Source of the DNA: Quillaja saponaria
Taxonomy: Eukaryota > Streptophyta > Magnoliopsida > Fabales > Quillajaceae
Assembly (NCBI GenBank): GCA_029379385.1
Contig: CM055606.1
Span: forward strand, 20,113,142-20,177,141
DNA: 64,000 nt
Direction of reading: 5' to 3'
A program made the translations under genes and the position numbers. The notes under the pieces are model-generated. The model searched no databases. It had not been told where the DNA came from and was given only the letters and a program-made list of their open reading frames with translations. Each line of letters begins with the position of its first letter. Position 1 is the stretch's first letter. Of the stretch, positions 10,776 to 23,453 are shown one piece after another.

Positions 10776-11820
10776 GTCCAATATCATATAAGTCCAAGTC
10801 ATCCTAAATCCTAACCAGTCCAAACAAAAAGTCTATATAGAAAAAGAATATTTAAAAATCAAATCAAAACTCTTAACGGAATCAAATTTCGTTTAGCAAA
10901 AAAAGAAAAAAAAAAGAAATTGAATAAAATTTCTTTCAGTAATAATAACAAACATAAATTATGTATTTAAAGCTCAAGCCCAAACCAGGTAACATGTTAG
11001 TTAATTTGGAAGTGTATTTACAAAAAATTGACTATCTCAAAACGGTATTTTGAAAGTCATGTAACATGGTAGTTAATTTGGAAACTATATTTTGATCCTT
11101 GCATAAAACAAAACTCAAAATTGATAATTTAATTTAAAAAATATTAAAGGCAAAAGAAAATTGAAGTCTTACTTATATTATAAACTAACAAAATTTGTAA
11201 ACTGACAAAATAAATCGCAATTGCTTTAATAAATATGAATGCAAGTAAGATGGTAAGATGATTTGCATTAGAAAGCACCACAGGTTGTTAGATGACAGTT
11301 GTCCTGATTATAAAGCACATGAAACGGCAGAAAATAAGACGAGTAACGCATTAAGAGTCTAAACTCGTAAATCGCCAAAGTCTTAGATGATTTTCTCATA
11401 GAAATTGGCAACTAAATAATTTACCTTAAAAATAAAAATAAAAATTCATAATTTGGAAAACCCATGGATAGTTGACTCTCAAATCTATCCAAACAACTAA
11501 GAATCGAAGATTTTGACAATTTATTTGAAAAACCAACAAACTTTGCAAGTTTACATAGTAATTGACTAGTTATGCCAAAAATTGTCAAAGAAAATCAACA
11601 TTAAAGAGTTTGGAGATTTATACTATAAAATAGCAAAACACATACAATTGTAAAGTATTGAAGATTAACCATGAAAAAGAATTTGACGATTTACTTCAAA
11701 AACCAAAAAATCTATAAATTGACAAAGCAAGTAATGTTTTTTACTCTAAAAACTATTCATCAAAGGAAATGCAATGTCACGTAGTTTGACGATTTAGGAA
11801 ATATGACTTGACGATTTAGG
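10776..11820. repeat. Degenerate hairpin-monomer repeat, unit B
   Basis: Same AT-rich repeat as upstream of unit A, entered directly from the truncated ATG8 intron. Clear monomer ends occur near 11340-11400 (gtaaatcgcc) and 11680 (gacgatttac). A short local duplication of tgacgatttaggaaatatgact lies just before 11830. No gene seen. Confidence 0.55.
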
Positions 11821-11941
11821 AAATATGACTCTCACTTATAAGGGCTTTAAAGCCTTTGGCTTTCCAATATGGGATATTGAATTACAATATAAGTATGATT
11901 CTTATGTAACAGGGTTTCCATGAGGTCCACAACTTAATAGT

Positions 11942-12130
11942 ATGAGTGCCTGGGACAAGGATTCCAGAATGGTTCGACCATCATCATTGTGTATGAGGAA
12001 GTGTGTCTTTCTAGAATTGTGGAGCGGTTTGGAATTCATGTATATAGGCGAGAAACGAGCAAGGAAGATTTCCTATTCAGAAGTCTATGATCCTCGGAAT
12101 GATAGTAGCGATGAAGAACAGATCAAATAG
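11942..12130 (+). CDS. Hypothetical 62-aa protein, unit B copy
   Basis: Open frame of 62 codons starting MSAWDKDSRMVRPSS and ending YDPRNDSSDEEQIK, basic in the middle and acidic at the end. I do not recognise it. Unit C keeps an equally long frame with several substitutions, while units A and D are broken. It lies about 1.2 kb upstream of the MATH gene, just before the relic MATH exons. It may be an exon fragment of a decayed gene. Low confidence that it is translated. Confidence 0.25.
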   Translation: MSAWDKDSRMVRPSSLCMRKCVFLELWSGLEFMYIGEKRARKISYSEVYDPRNDSSDEEQIK

Positions 12131-12392
12131 TGTTTTTTTATTATTATTTATGTTCCTCAACCATTAGATAACACATGATTGGGGATGCTGTGTAGTACAA
12201 CAAATATCAGCTGAAATATATACTGGAACAACTATATTGTTCATAGTGTGATAGGATCTACTGAGCTAACTAGGAATGATGCACTTTAAAACAACTTAAA
12301 ATTTCACATATTGCATTGGTAGGTACTATGTAGTGACTTCAAAGAGAAAATGACTTGAATATAAATTGATTGTCACATGTTGTTTGCTGCAG

Positions 12393-12719
12393 GAAGATAC
12401 AGCTCTATCCCAAAGGAAACAGAAAAAGGAGTCATCTTTTTCAATATTTGAAAATATATACAGAGGACACCATGCATCACTAATAGTTGAATAGATATTT
12501 GAGGGTTTTATAATTGAATGAAATTATGCCAATGAAGCTTCTCTACATTACAGGCCTAGATTCGACTAAGCTCTAAATTTGTTCCGTTGCACCTAATCAT
12601 TGGTTCAGTGCCTCAAGCTGCCAATGTAGTGAATCCCAATTCATTTCACTCCATTGAACATGGTTACTTGGTGGAGAACATTTGCTCGGTGGATCTCGGA
12701 AGCAGGGTGAGAGGTCACT
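12393..12719 (+). pseudogene. Relic MATH exons upstream of MATH copy B
   Basis: Same two decayed terminal MATH exons as in unit A: acceptor gctgcag, then KIQLYPKGN-like and, further on, GYLVENICSVDLGS. Frame is lost between them and no upstream exons are present. Confidence 0.6.
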
Positions 12720-12732
12720 CACTACAAGAAAA
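12720..12732 (+). mobile_element. CACTA terminus (single end), unit B
   Basis: CACTACAAGAAAA with the same downstream subterminal sequence as in unit A. It was carried by the tandem duplication rather than inserted independently, because its position in the relic is identical. Confidence 0.45.
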
Positions 12733-13358
12733 TTGGTTATCAGAGACAGACTATTAGCTAGACACGGCCCTATAACCGTCTCTGATAATCTTTCCGCTTT
12801 TTAATGATAAAAGACATTTTTACAAATTTAATTGTGCTTCTGATAGTCACATTTGTCTTCGATAATCTTTCAGGTTTTTTATGATCGAAAACATTTTTCT
12901 TTTTTTGAAATAAGGCGCTTTGACTAGTTAATGCATTGTCTCAAGTTTATTTTTAGGTTAGACTTTGGTTTTACAGAATTTGTACTTGTCATGACAAGAA
13001 ATATTATTGATGAAGGTGCATTCATTCTTAGTTGAAACACTATGGTCAATCATTCTCTTGCTTATTTTCAAGGGCAAGCAGAGAATAACACATTATTCCT
13101 CAAACGAGGTATGCAATCTTCTTCAATCAAGGAATAAGAGATTATTTAGTTCGATTTGCAAGTAGAGAATGAATGCGAGTTAAAAAATTAAACCTGCAAG
13201 TAGAAATGTTTATTCTCCTACAACTAAAAGTGATTGCCTTTAAGCAAAGAATAACAAGTAACTTTCAGAATTAGATAACAACTTATGTCTCTCTCTATGA
13301 ATGCATATTTATATATAATTCCTTTGATTTTTGGGACACCATCAAGGCCAATCTTAAC

Positions 13359-15279
13359 ATGGCTACCCAAGATGGTTTGTTCTTTCCTCCATCTTCATCT
13401 CAATCTCCCTATCTCTGTCTCTCTCTATATATGCATATTTTTTTAGGGATAGTAATTTTGATTGTCTCGCTTCTGTAGATACAAAATTTTACATCAATTT
13501 TGGATACTTGTCAGGGATCAGTTAGGCTAAAAAATATGATCTCTTTAAATCAGATATTTGATCCGATCCCATGGATCAAATTGCCATCCCTTGATGATAA
13601 AAAATTACCAACATCTATGCAAGAAAAAAAAAAAAGGCATTATCAAATTAATGGGATTCAAAAAGTGAAGTTTCTTTAAACTGATTTGGTGCTTACGTAT
13701 ATCAACTTTTAGCAAGTGGGAAAGCACTTCTCTTTACACATTACTGTTGATTCTTACATGCAGGTATTTCAAAATCTGTGAGAGATGATCACCCATCTCA
13801 TTACACAGTCAAAATACGGTCGTTTTCACTACTCACAAAGCATTCCGTGGAGAAGTACGAGTCAGGAGAATTTGATGCATGGAGGCTACAAGTGGTACAT
13901 GCTCTTATCGTACAATTTCCACATGCTGAAAATCAATCTCTTCTCTCTATCTGTTTGTGCACCCAACATGCAATTGCTACCGTAACAGGATATTTACACA
14001 CAAGGGATCCTTTTTTGACTTTGCTTTTAGCTCTTATTTTCATAGGTTTTAATAGGACTGACAAGGAATTGTATTTCATGGATGACAATTTTTTGTCATA
14101 TATTCAAATTGAACCTCACAGGAAGTTGGTGCTTTACCCAAATGGAAACAACAGCAGGAAAGTAAAAAACCACATTTCACTCTACTTGGCATTGGCACGT
14201 TCAAACCGTTCTGGTTGGGACGTCCATGCCACTTTTCGGTTGTTTTTGTTAGACCAGAACAGATACAACTACTTTATGGTAGAAGGTATGTTTCCAGTTC
14301 TTTTCAGCCTCATATAAGATAAGAGGGCACTGGTCTATTGCTAACTTACTTTCGAGACATTGCATTTCCCAGATACCTCCGGAAAGCGCTTTCACGTAAA
14401 GGGAGCTTGAATGGGGTTTTGATAAGTTCATCTCTCTTAAAGATTTTAATGGTGGATCTAATGGATATGTCCTGGACGACAACTGTGTGTTTGGAGCAGA
14501 AGTTTTTGTTTCCAAAGAAAAAAGGAAAAAAACGAAGAGAGTACTTAACAATGGATGAAGGATAGCATCATGAAAACAGATGATTGGAAGATTGAGAATT
14601 TCTCTAAGTTAGATGCAGAATTTTATGAATCTAACCCTTTCGAAGTTGGAGATCAGATATGGTATATGAAGTAAACCCTGCTTATATCGTTGATTTAAAA
14701 AGCTGTTGAATGCACTGCAATGAGATTATTACTCCTACAGTCTGCTCAATGAATCTGAAATCCCACCTGGGTGATGTTAAACCTGATGGCTTTCTTCCAG
14801 AACCAGAATTCAAATAGAACATGACTTGAATATAAACTAAACTGTCACAATGTTGTTTGTTGCAGGAAGATACGGTTTTATCCCAAGGGATATGGCTTTG
14901 GAGAGGGCAACTATCTTTCTCTGTATTTGATCTTGGCAGACTCCAAGGCACTTCCTCCAGGCATGAAGATATATGCAAATATGACATTAAGTATCCTTGA
15001 CCAGTTGCAAGCCAAGCCTGAATCTCGTAAAAGTAATGAACTTATAATTGCGCAGGTCGATATGAGGGTGGTCTACATGGTTTGGTTTAACTGACGTAAA
15101 AAATTTATCCTCCTGTTGCAGCAAATTTTTGGTTCAGTGCTGCAGACCCGTGTTCTGGTTGGGCAAAATTCACTCCACTCGTTAAATTTACAGAGCTGAA
15201 CAACGGTTACCTGGTGAAGGACATTTGCAAAGTGGAAGCAAAGGTCGAAATTCTTGGAAAGGTCAAAATCTTGGAGTAG
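13359..15279 (+). pseudogene. Two-MATH-domain gene, copy B, frame-broken
   Basis: All six exons and splice sites of the family are present: 13359-13374, 13764-13894, 14122-14285, 14373-14661, 14866-15032, 15122-15279. Compared with copies A and C there are four single-base insertions: a T near 13880 in exon 2, and three G insertions in exon 4 near 14401, 14524 and 14553. The first exon 4 insertion creates a TGA at 14408-14410, inside MATH domain 1. The other exons are as well preserved as in the working copies. Either the copy is newly dead, or some of the insertions are sequencing or assembly errors. As printed it cannot make the two-domain protein. Confidence 0.8.
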
Positions 15280-15516
15280 CTAATGCATTGTCCTGAGTTA
15301 GTTGACTGATACTTTGGTTATATATATTCGTACGCGTCTCTATCGAAAAAATAAATTCCTACCATTGTTGATTGTTAGAGTGTAAAAGATTTTATATTTA
15401 TAAATGAATATTCTGGCTGTGATTTATGCATCTAAAGTTCTTCAACTGATAATATCAGACATCCATGATGACCATGACCCTATTCAGCTCTTTAAAATGG
15501 TACACTTCATTGAGAA

Positions 15517-15676
15517 CACAGACATATCTCGAGGAACCAAATATCTGGGGAAGAGAAAGAAAAAGAAAACAGAGAACAGGCCCATTAGCATGTGAACAAG
15601 GAAAATGGCTCATACTTGAGTAACAATCCAGAATTCCAGACATCGAACAATTTGTGCATCCCTTGTTGGTAACTCG
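15517..15676 (-). pseudogene. ATG8 remnant, unit B (tip of exon 4 plus intron 3)
   Basis: DNA downstream of MATH copy B jumps from gagaacacag straight to the start of ATG8 exon 4 (encoding YLVPRDM). An internal deletion has removed exon 5 and most of exon 4, with a short acag microhomology at the join. It then follows ATG8 intron 3 until about 15676, where the AT-rich repeat starts. Confidence 0.75.
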
Positions 15677-17470
15677 TTATAAACTAAAAAAATTTGTAAA
15701 CTGGCAAAATAAATCGCAATTGCTTTAATAAATTTGAATGCAAGTAAGATGGTAAGATGATTTGCATTAGAAAGCACCACAGGTTGTTAGATGACAGCCA
15801 TCTTGATTATAAACCACATGAATCGGTAGAGAGTAAGACGATTAAAGCATTAAGAGTCTAAACTAGTAAATCGCCAAAGTCTTAGGCGATTCTTGCAGAG
15901 AAATTGCCAACTCAATAATTTACCTTAATTTGGAAAACTCATGGATAGTTTAATGTCAAATCTATCCCAACTGAATAAATCGTCGGAAATTAAGACAATT
16001 TAAATAAAAGACATTAATCGGCATATTGTTAGTTTTGGACAATTCACTCATAGATATTGCAAAATTTGTAATTTATCATTAAGAAAAGTGTCAAAGATTT
16101 TGCCGATGCACTACAAAAAAATAAAATAAAAAACTGGTAATTTGACAAACTCTTATATGATTTACCTACAAATCTTTAAAAACAATTAAAGTGTCAAGAT
16201 TTTGACGTTTATTTGAAAAAACAACAAACACTAAAATTTGTCAAAGAAAATCAACGATGAATAGTTTAAAAATTTATTATGTAAAACAACAAAACTTATA
16301 CTATAGCAAAATATTAACTATTACCCATGAAAAATATCAAAGCAAGCTGAATCGCAAAAGAGTTTGACCTTTTACTTTATAAATCAAAAAACCAATAAAT
16401 GACAAAATAAGTGACCTTTTTTACTTTAAAAACTATCAAAGGAAGTGGAATGTCACCTAATTTAACCATATTAATTCAATTGTTTCAGGAAGCAAAACAA
16501 AACGCAATGTTTAACTAATTTTGTTTTCTAGACCTTTTCGTTGCGTGACTGCGGGCGTGGGTTTGATTGGCTCAATATCATGTAAGTCCAAGTCATCCTA
16601 AATTCTAAGTCCAAACAAAAAGTCTATATAGAGAAAGAATATATAAAAATCAAATCAAAACTCTTAACGGAATCAAAATTGGTTTAATAAAAAAAAAGAA
16701 ACAATAATAACAAATTTAAATTATCTATTTAAAGCTCAAGCCCAAGCCAGGTAACATGTTAGTCAATTTGAAAATGTATTTACAAAATTTACTTTCTCGA
16801 AACGATAATTTGAAGATCAGGTAAAATATTAGTTTATTTGAAAATAATATTTGGATTATTGCAAAAAACAAGACTCATAAATTGTTAAATAATATTAAAG
16901 ACAAAAGAAAATTGACAATTTACCTTATATCATAAATATGAATACTAGTAAATCGTCAGATATTAATGCAATTTGAGTTAGAAGCACCATGAAACACATG
17001 AATCGTCATAGTGTTAGACGATTCATGCAAAAAGATTCTACATTCGTAAGTCGTCAAAGTCTTAGTTGATTCACTTATAGAAATTACAAAGTCAATAATT
17101 TACTAAAAAAAAAAACCAAGACATAAAAAATTTAGTGCATGCACTACACAAAAATAAGAAAATAAAAGCTCGAAATTTGACAAACTCTTGGATGATTTAC
17201 TCTCAAATCTATCCAAACAATTAAAGTATACGAACTTTGAAAGTTAGCAAAGCAATTAACTAGTTATGCCAACAATTATTGAAGAAAATCAACTATAAAT
17301 AGTTTGGAGATTTATATTATAAAACAACAAAACTCGTACAATTGCAAATTATTGGTGAGTTACCATGAAAAAATATTTGACGATTGACTTTAAAAACCAA
17401 AAAATCTAGTAAATCGACAAATCGAGTGACATTTTTTACTCTAAAAACTATCCATCAAAGGCGTAGTTTA
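15677..17470. repeat. Degenerate hairpin-monomer repeat, unit C
   Basis: Longest block of the AT-rich monomer repeat, about 1.8 kb, with the same internal spacer (tctagaccttttcg, aagtccaagtcatcctaaa) at roughly 16440-16780 that is seen near 4650 and 21760. Clear monomer ends occur near 15860, 16980 and 17380. No coding signal. Confidence 0.55.
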
Positions 17471-17628
17471 ACAATTTAGGCAAATAAGACTCTCACTTTA
17501 TAAGGGCTTTAAAGCCTTTGGTTTTGCAATATGGGATATTAAATTACAATTTATCCAACTACGGACATCGTTTTAATAAGTATGATTCTCATATAACAGG
17601 GTTTCCATGAGGTCCGCAACTTAATAGT

Positions 17629-17817
17629 ATGAGTGCCAGGGACAAGGATTCCAGAATGGTTCGACCATCATCATTGTGTATGAGGAAGCGTGTCTTTCAG
17701 TATTTGTGGAGCGATTTGGAATCCATGTATATAAGCGAGAAACGAGCAAGGAAGATGTCCTATTCAGAAGTCTATGATCCTCAGAATAATAGTAGTGATG
17801 AAGAACAGATCAAATAG
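17629..17817 (+). CDS. Hypothetical 62-aa protein, unit C copy
   Basis: Open 62-codon frame homologous to the unit B frame, starting MSARDKDSRMVRPSS and ending SSDEEQIK. Family not recognised. It shares the same location ahead of relic MATH exons. Retention of the frame in two of four copies is weak evidence for function. Confidence 0.25.
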   Translation: MSARDKDSRMVRPSSLCMRKRVFQYLWSDLESMYISEKRARKMSYSEVYDPQNNSSDEEQIK

Positions 17818-18150
17818 TGTTTTTTTTAATGTTTCGCAACCATAAGATAACACGTGACTGGGGATACTGTGTAGTACAACAAATATCAGCTGAAATATAT
17901 ACCGGAACAACTATATTGTTCATAATGTGATAGGATCTACTGAGCTAACTAGGAATTATGCACTTCAGAAGAACTTAAAATTTCACTGATTGCATTAGTA
18001 GGTACTAGGTAGTGACTTCAAATAGAAAATGACTCCAAAATTGTAAGTTGCATACAAATCAACTAAACCAGGTAATTTGCTATGCAACATCAGCCTTCAG
18101 ATAGAAAATGACTTGAATATAAATTGATTGTCACATGCTGTTTGCTGCAG

Positions 18151-18484
18151 GAAGATACAACTCTATCCCAAAGGAAACAGCAAAAGGCGTCATCTTTCTC
18201 AATATTTGAAAATATATATAGAGGTCACACCATGTATCACTAATAGTTGAATAGATATTTGAGGGGTTCTAGAAAGTATTGAATGAAATTATGTCAATGA
18301 ATCTTCTTTACATTACAGGCCTAGATTCGACTAAGCTCTAAATTTGTTCCGTTGCACCTAATCATTGGTTCAGTGCCTCAAGCTGCCAATGTAATGAATA
18401 CCAATTCATTTCACTCCATTGAACATGGTTACTTGATGAAGAACATTTGCTCGGTGGATCTCGGAAGCAGGGTGAGAGGTCACT
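18151..18484 (+). pseudogene. Relic MATH exons upstream of MATH copy C
   Basis: Decayed second-to-last and last MATH exons, nearly identical to those of unit A (KIQLYPKGNSKRRHLSQ). The last exon shows SIEHGYL then KNICSVDLGS. Not translatable as a domain. Confidence 0.6.
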
Positions 18485-18497
18485 CACTACAAGAAAA
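18485..18497 (+). mobile_element. CACTA terminus (single end), unit C
   Basis: CACTACAAGAAAA at the same position relative to the relic exons as in the other units, with the same subterminal motif and no detected partner end. Confidence 0.45.
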
Positions 18498-19117
18498 TTG
18501 GTTATCAGAGACAGACTATTAGCTAGACATGGCCCCATTAACCGTCTCTAATAATCCTTCCGTTTTTCAATGATAAAAGACATTTTTACAAATTTAATTG
18601 TGCTTCTGATAGTCACATTTGTCTTTGATAATCTTTCCACTTTTTAATGATAGAAGACATTTTTCGTTTTTTGAAATAAGGCGCTTTGATTGGTTAATGC
18701 ATTGTCCCGCTCAGGTCAGACTTTGGTTTTACAGAATTTGTACTTGTCATGACAAGAAATATTATTGATGAAGGTGCATTCATTCGTAGTTGAAACACTA
18801 TGGTCAATCATTCTCTTGCTTATTTTCAAGGGCAAGCAGAGAATAACACATTATTCCTCAAACGAGGTATGCAATCTTCTTCAATCAAGGAATAAGAGAT
18901 TATTTAGTTCGATTTGCAAGTAGAGAATGAATGCGAGTTAAAAAATTAAACCTGCAAGTAGAAATGTTTATTCTCCTACAACTAAAAGTGATTGTCTTTA
19001 AGCAAAGAATAACAAGTAACTTTCATAATTAGATAACAACTTCTGTCTCTCTCTATGAATGCATATTTATATATAATTCCTTTTGATTGTTGGGACACCA
19101 TCAAGGCCAATCTTAAC

Positions 19118-21033
19118 ATGGCTACCCAAGATGGTTTGTTCTTTCCTCCATCTTCATCTCCATCTCCCTATCTCTGTCTCTCTCTATGTATGCATATTTT
19201 TTTGGGGATAGTAATTTTGATCGTCTCGCTTCTGTAGATACAAAATTTTACATCAATTTTGGATACTTGTCAGGGATCAGTTAGGCTAAAAAATATGATC
19301 TCTTTAAATCAGATATTTGATCCGATCCCATGGATCAAATTGCCATCCCTTGATGATAAAAAATTACCAACATCTATGCAAGGAAAAAAAAAGGCATTAT
19401 CAAATTAATGGGATTCAAAAAGTGAAGTTTCTTTAAACTGATTTGGTGCTTACGTATATCAAATTTTAGCAAGTGGGAAAGCACTTCTCTTTACACAGTT
19501 ACTGTTGATTCTTACATGCAGGTATTTCAAAATCTGTGAGAGATGATCACCCATCTCATTACACAGTCAAAATACGGTCGTTTTCACAACTCGCAAAGCA
19601 TTCCGTGGAGAAGTACGAGTCAGGAGAATTTGATGCCGGAGGCTACAAGTGGTACATGCTCTTATCGTACAATTTCCACATGCTGAAAATCAATCTCTTC
19701 TCTTATCTGTTTGTGCACCCAACATGCCATAGCTACCATAACAGGATATTTACACACGGGGGATCCTCTTTTGACTTTGCTTTTACCTCTTATTTTCATA
19801 GGTTTTAATAGTACTAACAAGGGTTTGTATTTCATGGATGACAATTTTTTGTCTTATATTCAAATTGAACCTCACAGGAAGTTGGTGCTTTACCCAAATG
19901 GAAACAAGAGAAGGAAAGTAGAAAACCACATTTCACTCTACTTGGCATTGGCACGTTCAAACCGTCCTGGTTGGGACGTCCATGCCACTTTTCGGTTGTT
20001 TTTGTTAGACCAGAACAGATACAACTACTTTATGGTAGAAGGTATGTTTCCAGTTCTTTTCAGCCTCATATAAGATAAGAGGGTACTGGTCTATTGCTAA
20101 CTTACTTTCGAGACATTGCATTTCCCAGATGCCTCTGGAAAGCGCTTTCACGGAAGGGAGCTTGAATGGGGTTTTGATAAGTTCATCTCTCTTAAAGATT
20201 TTAATGGTGGATCTAATGGATATGTCCTGGACGACAACTGTGTGTTTGGAGCAGAAGTTTTTGTTTCCAAAGAAAAAAGAAAAAAACGAAGAGAGTACTT
20301 AACAATGATGAAGGACAGCATCATGAAGAAAGATGATTGGAAGATTGAGAATTTCTCGAAGTTAGATGCAGAATTTTATGAATCTAACCCTTTCGAAGTT
20401 GGAGATCAGATATGGTATATGAAGTAAACCCTGCTTATATCGTTGATTTAAAAAGCTGTTGAATGCACTGCAATGAGATTATCACTCCTACAGTCTGCTC
20501 AATGAATCTGAAAATCCCACCTGGGTGATGTTAAACCTGATGGCTTGCTTCCAGAACCAGAATTCAAATAGAACATGACTTGAATATAAACTAAACTGTC
20601 ACAATGTTGTTTGTTGCAGGAAGATACGGTTTTATCCCAAGGGATATGGCTTTGGAGAGGGCAACTATCTTTCTCTGTATTTGATCTTGACAGACTCCAA
20701 GGCACTTCCTCCAGGCATGAAGATATATGCAAATTTGACATTAAGTATCCTTGACCAGTTGCAAGCCAAGCCTGAATCTCATAAAAGTAATGAACTTATA
20801 ATTGCGTAGGTCGATATGAGGGTGGTCTACATGGTTTAGTTTAACTGACGTAAAAAATTTATCCTCCTGTTGCAGCAAATTTTTGGTTCAGTGCTGCAGA
20901 CCCGTGTTCTGGTTGGGCAAAATTCACTCCACTCACTAAATTCACAGAGCTGAACAACGGTTACCTGGTGAAGGACATTTGCCAAGTGGAAGCAAAGGTC
21001 GAAATTCTTGGAAAGGTCAAAATCTTGGAGTAG
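19118..21033 (+). CDS. Two-MATH-domain (TRAF-like) protein, copy C
   Basis: Six exons: 19118-19133, 19522-19651, 19878-20041, 20129-20414, 20620-20786, 20876-21033; 921 nt, 306 aa, all phases intact. It is nearly identical to copy A over both domains. Visible differences include SQLAKHS for SLLEKHS in domain 1, NRPGW for NRSGW, ILTDS for ILADS and NLTLS for NMTLS in domain 2, and DICQVE for DICKVE near the end. The high identity points to a recent duplication or gene conversion with copy A. Function as for copy A: a probable protein-binding adaptor without an enzyme domain. Confidence 0.85.
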
Positions 21034-21309
21034 CTAATGCATTGTCCTGAGTTAGTTGACTGATACTTTGGTTATATATATTCGTACGCGTCTCCATTGA
21101 AAAAATAAATTCCTACCATTGTTGATTATTACAGTGTAAAAGATTTTATATTTATAAATGAATATTCTGGCTATGATTTATGCATCTAAAGTTCTTCAAC
21201 TGATAATATCAGACATCCATGAGGACCATGACCCTATTCCGCTCTTTAAAATGATACACTTCATTGAGAACACAGTAAAAGTAAAGATAATTTACATAAA
21301 TATTCTTTA

Positions 21310-21413
21310 CTGATATTGAGAATAAATGGAGCAGAAGGTCTTACAAAGAATAGACAATTAAATATTAGCTTAGCCAAAGGTTTTCTCACTGCTATAACAC
21401 ATGTAAAGATACC
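21310..21413 (-). pseudogene. ATG8 remnant, unit C (part of exon 5 and 3' UTR)
   Basis: The shortest ATG8 remnant. It contains the 3' UTR and the last ~45 nt of exon 5 (YSSEKTFG region, with TAA stop) and breaks off inside exon 5 at about 21413, where the AT-rich repeat begins. Confidence 0.75.
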
Positions 21414-22830
21414 CATATTAGCTAAAAATAATTAAAGTGTCAAAGATTTTGACGTTTATTTGAAAAACTAACAAACACTGCACGTTGGCAAAATAATTTA
21501 CTAGCTACGGCAAAACTTATCAAAGAAAATCAATGATAAATAGTTTAAAATTTTATTATATAATCGCAAAATATTAACTATTAACAATGAAAAATATCAA
21601 AACAAGCTGAATCTCAAAAGAGTTTGACCTTTTACTTTATAAATCAAAAAACTAATAAATGAACAAATCAAGTGACCTTTTTTACTTTTAAAACTATCCA
21701 TCAAAGGAAGTGGAATGTCACCTAATTTAACCATATTCAGTTGTTTCAGGAAGCAAAACAAAACGCAATGTCTAACTAATTTTGTTTTCTAGACCTTTTC
21801 TTTACGTGACTGCGGGCATGGGCTTTGATAGGCTCAATATCATATGAGTCCAAGTCATCCTAAATTCTAAGTCCAAACAAAAAGTCTATATAGAAAAAGA
21901 ATATTTAAAAATCAAATCAAAACTCTTAACGGAATCAAATTTCGTTTAGCAAAAAAGAAAAAAAAAAAGAAATTGAATAAAATTTATTTCAGTAATAATA
22001 ACAAACATAAATTATGTATTTAAAGCTCAAGCCCAAACCAGGTAACATGTTAGTTAATTTGGAAGTGTATTTACAAAAAATTGACTATCTCAAAACGGTA
22101 TTTTGAAAGTCATGTAACATGTTAGTTAATTTGGAAATTATATTTTGATCCTTGCATAAAACAAAACTCAAAATTGATAATTTAATTTAAAAAATATTAA
22201 AGGCAAAATAAAATTGAAGACTTATTTATATTATAAACTAACAAAATTTGTAAACTGGCAAAAGAAATGGCAATTGCTTTAATAAATATGAATGCAAGTA
22301 AGATAGTAAGATTATTTCCATTATAAACCACATTAATCGACAGAAAATTAGACGATTCACGCATTAAGATCTTAAACTCGTAAATCGTCAAAGTATTAGG
22401 CGATTCACTCACAAAAATTGCCAAGTCAATAATTTACCTTAAAAAAACCCTCATAATTTGAAAAACTCATGGATAATTTATTAATTTACCCTCAAATCTA
22501 TCCAAACAATTAAGTATAGAAGATTTTGACCGTTTATTTAAAAAAGCAATAAACTTTGCAAGTTTGCAAAGTAATTGACTAGTTATGCTAAAAATTGTCA
22601 AAGAAAATCAACGACAAAGAGTTTGGAGATTTATATTATAAAACAACAAAACTCATACAATGGTAAAGTATTGACGATTAACCATGAAAAGAATTTGACG
22701 ATTTACTTTAAAAACCAAAACATCTAGAAATTGACAAAGCAAGTAACGTTTTTTACTCTAAAAACTATTCATCAAAGGAAATGGAATGTCACGTAGTTTG
22801 ACGATTTAGGAAATAAGACTCTCACTTATA
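21414..22830. repeat. Degenerate hairpin-monomer repeat, unit D
   Basis: AT-rich block of ~50-bp monomers before unit D. The best monomer pair is near 22350-22400 (gacgattcac ... gtaaatcgtc), and another is near 22690. The shared spacer with tctagaccttttc lies near 21790. Confidence 0.55.
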
Positions 22831-22961
22831 AGGGCTTTAAAGCCTTTGAATTTCCAATATGAGATATTGAATTACAATTTATCCAACTATGTAACTGACA
22901 TCTTGTCAATAAGTATGATTCTTATGTAACAGGGTTTCCATGCGGTCCGCAACTTAATAGT

Positions 22962-23145
22962 ATGAGTGCCTGGGACAAGGATTCCAGAATGGTTCGACCA
23001 TCATTGTGTATGAGGAAGTGTGTCTTTCTGGATTGTGAAGTGGCTTGGAATCATGTATATAAGCGAGAAACGAGCAAGGAAGATGTCCTATTCAGAAGTC
23101 TATGATCCCCGGATTGATAGTAGTGATGAAGAACAGATCAAAAAG
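22962..23145 (+). pseudogene. Orphan 62-codon frame, unit D copy (broken)
   Basis: Homologous to the open frames of units B and C but with small deletions near 23000-23050 that shift the frame, and the original stop codon mutated (aaaaag in place of aaatag). Confidence 0.45.
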
Positions 23146-23453
23146 TGTCTTTATATTTTCCCTCAACCGTTAGATAACATGACTAGCGAAGCTGTGTAGT
23201 ACAACAAATATCAGCTGACATATATACTGGAACAACTATATTGTTCATAGTGTGGTAGGATCTATTGAGCTAACTAGGAATGATGCAACAATTAAGATTT
23301 CACTAATTGCATTGGTATGTACTAGGTAGTGACTTCAAATAGAAGATGACTCCAAAATTGTAAGTGGCATCCAAACCAATTAAACCTGATGATTTTCTAT
23401 GCAGCATCATCCTTCAGATAGAAAATGACTTGAATATCATGCTGTTTGCTGCA

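Noticed and set aside
13359..15279. Copy B as a working MATH gene through alternative splicing around the insertions
   Set aside because: The exon 4 TGA at 14408-14410 lies in the middle of a domain, and skipping exon 4 would remove the junction of both MATH domains and break phase.
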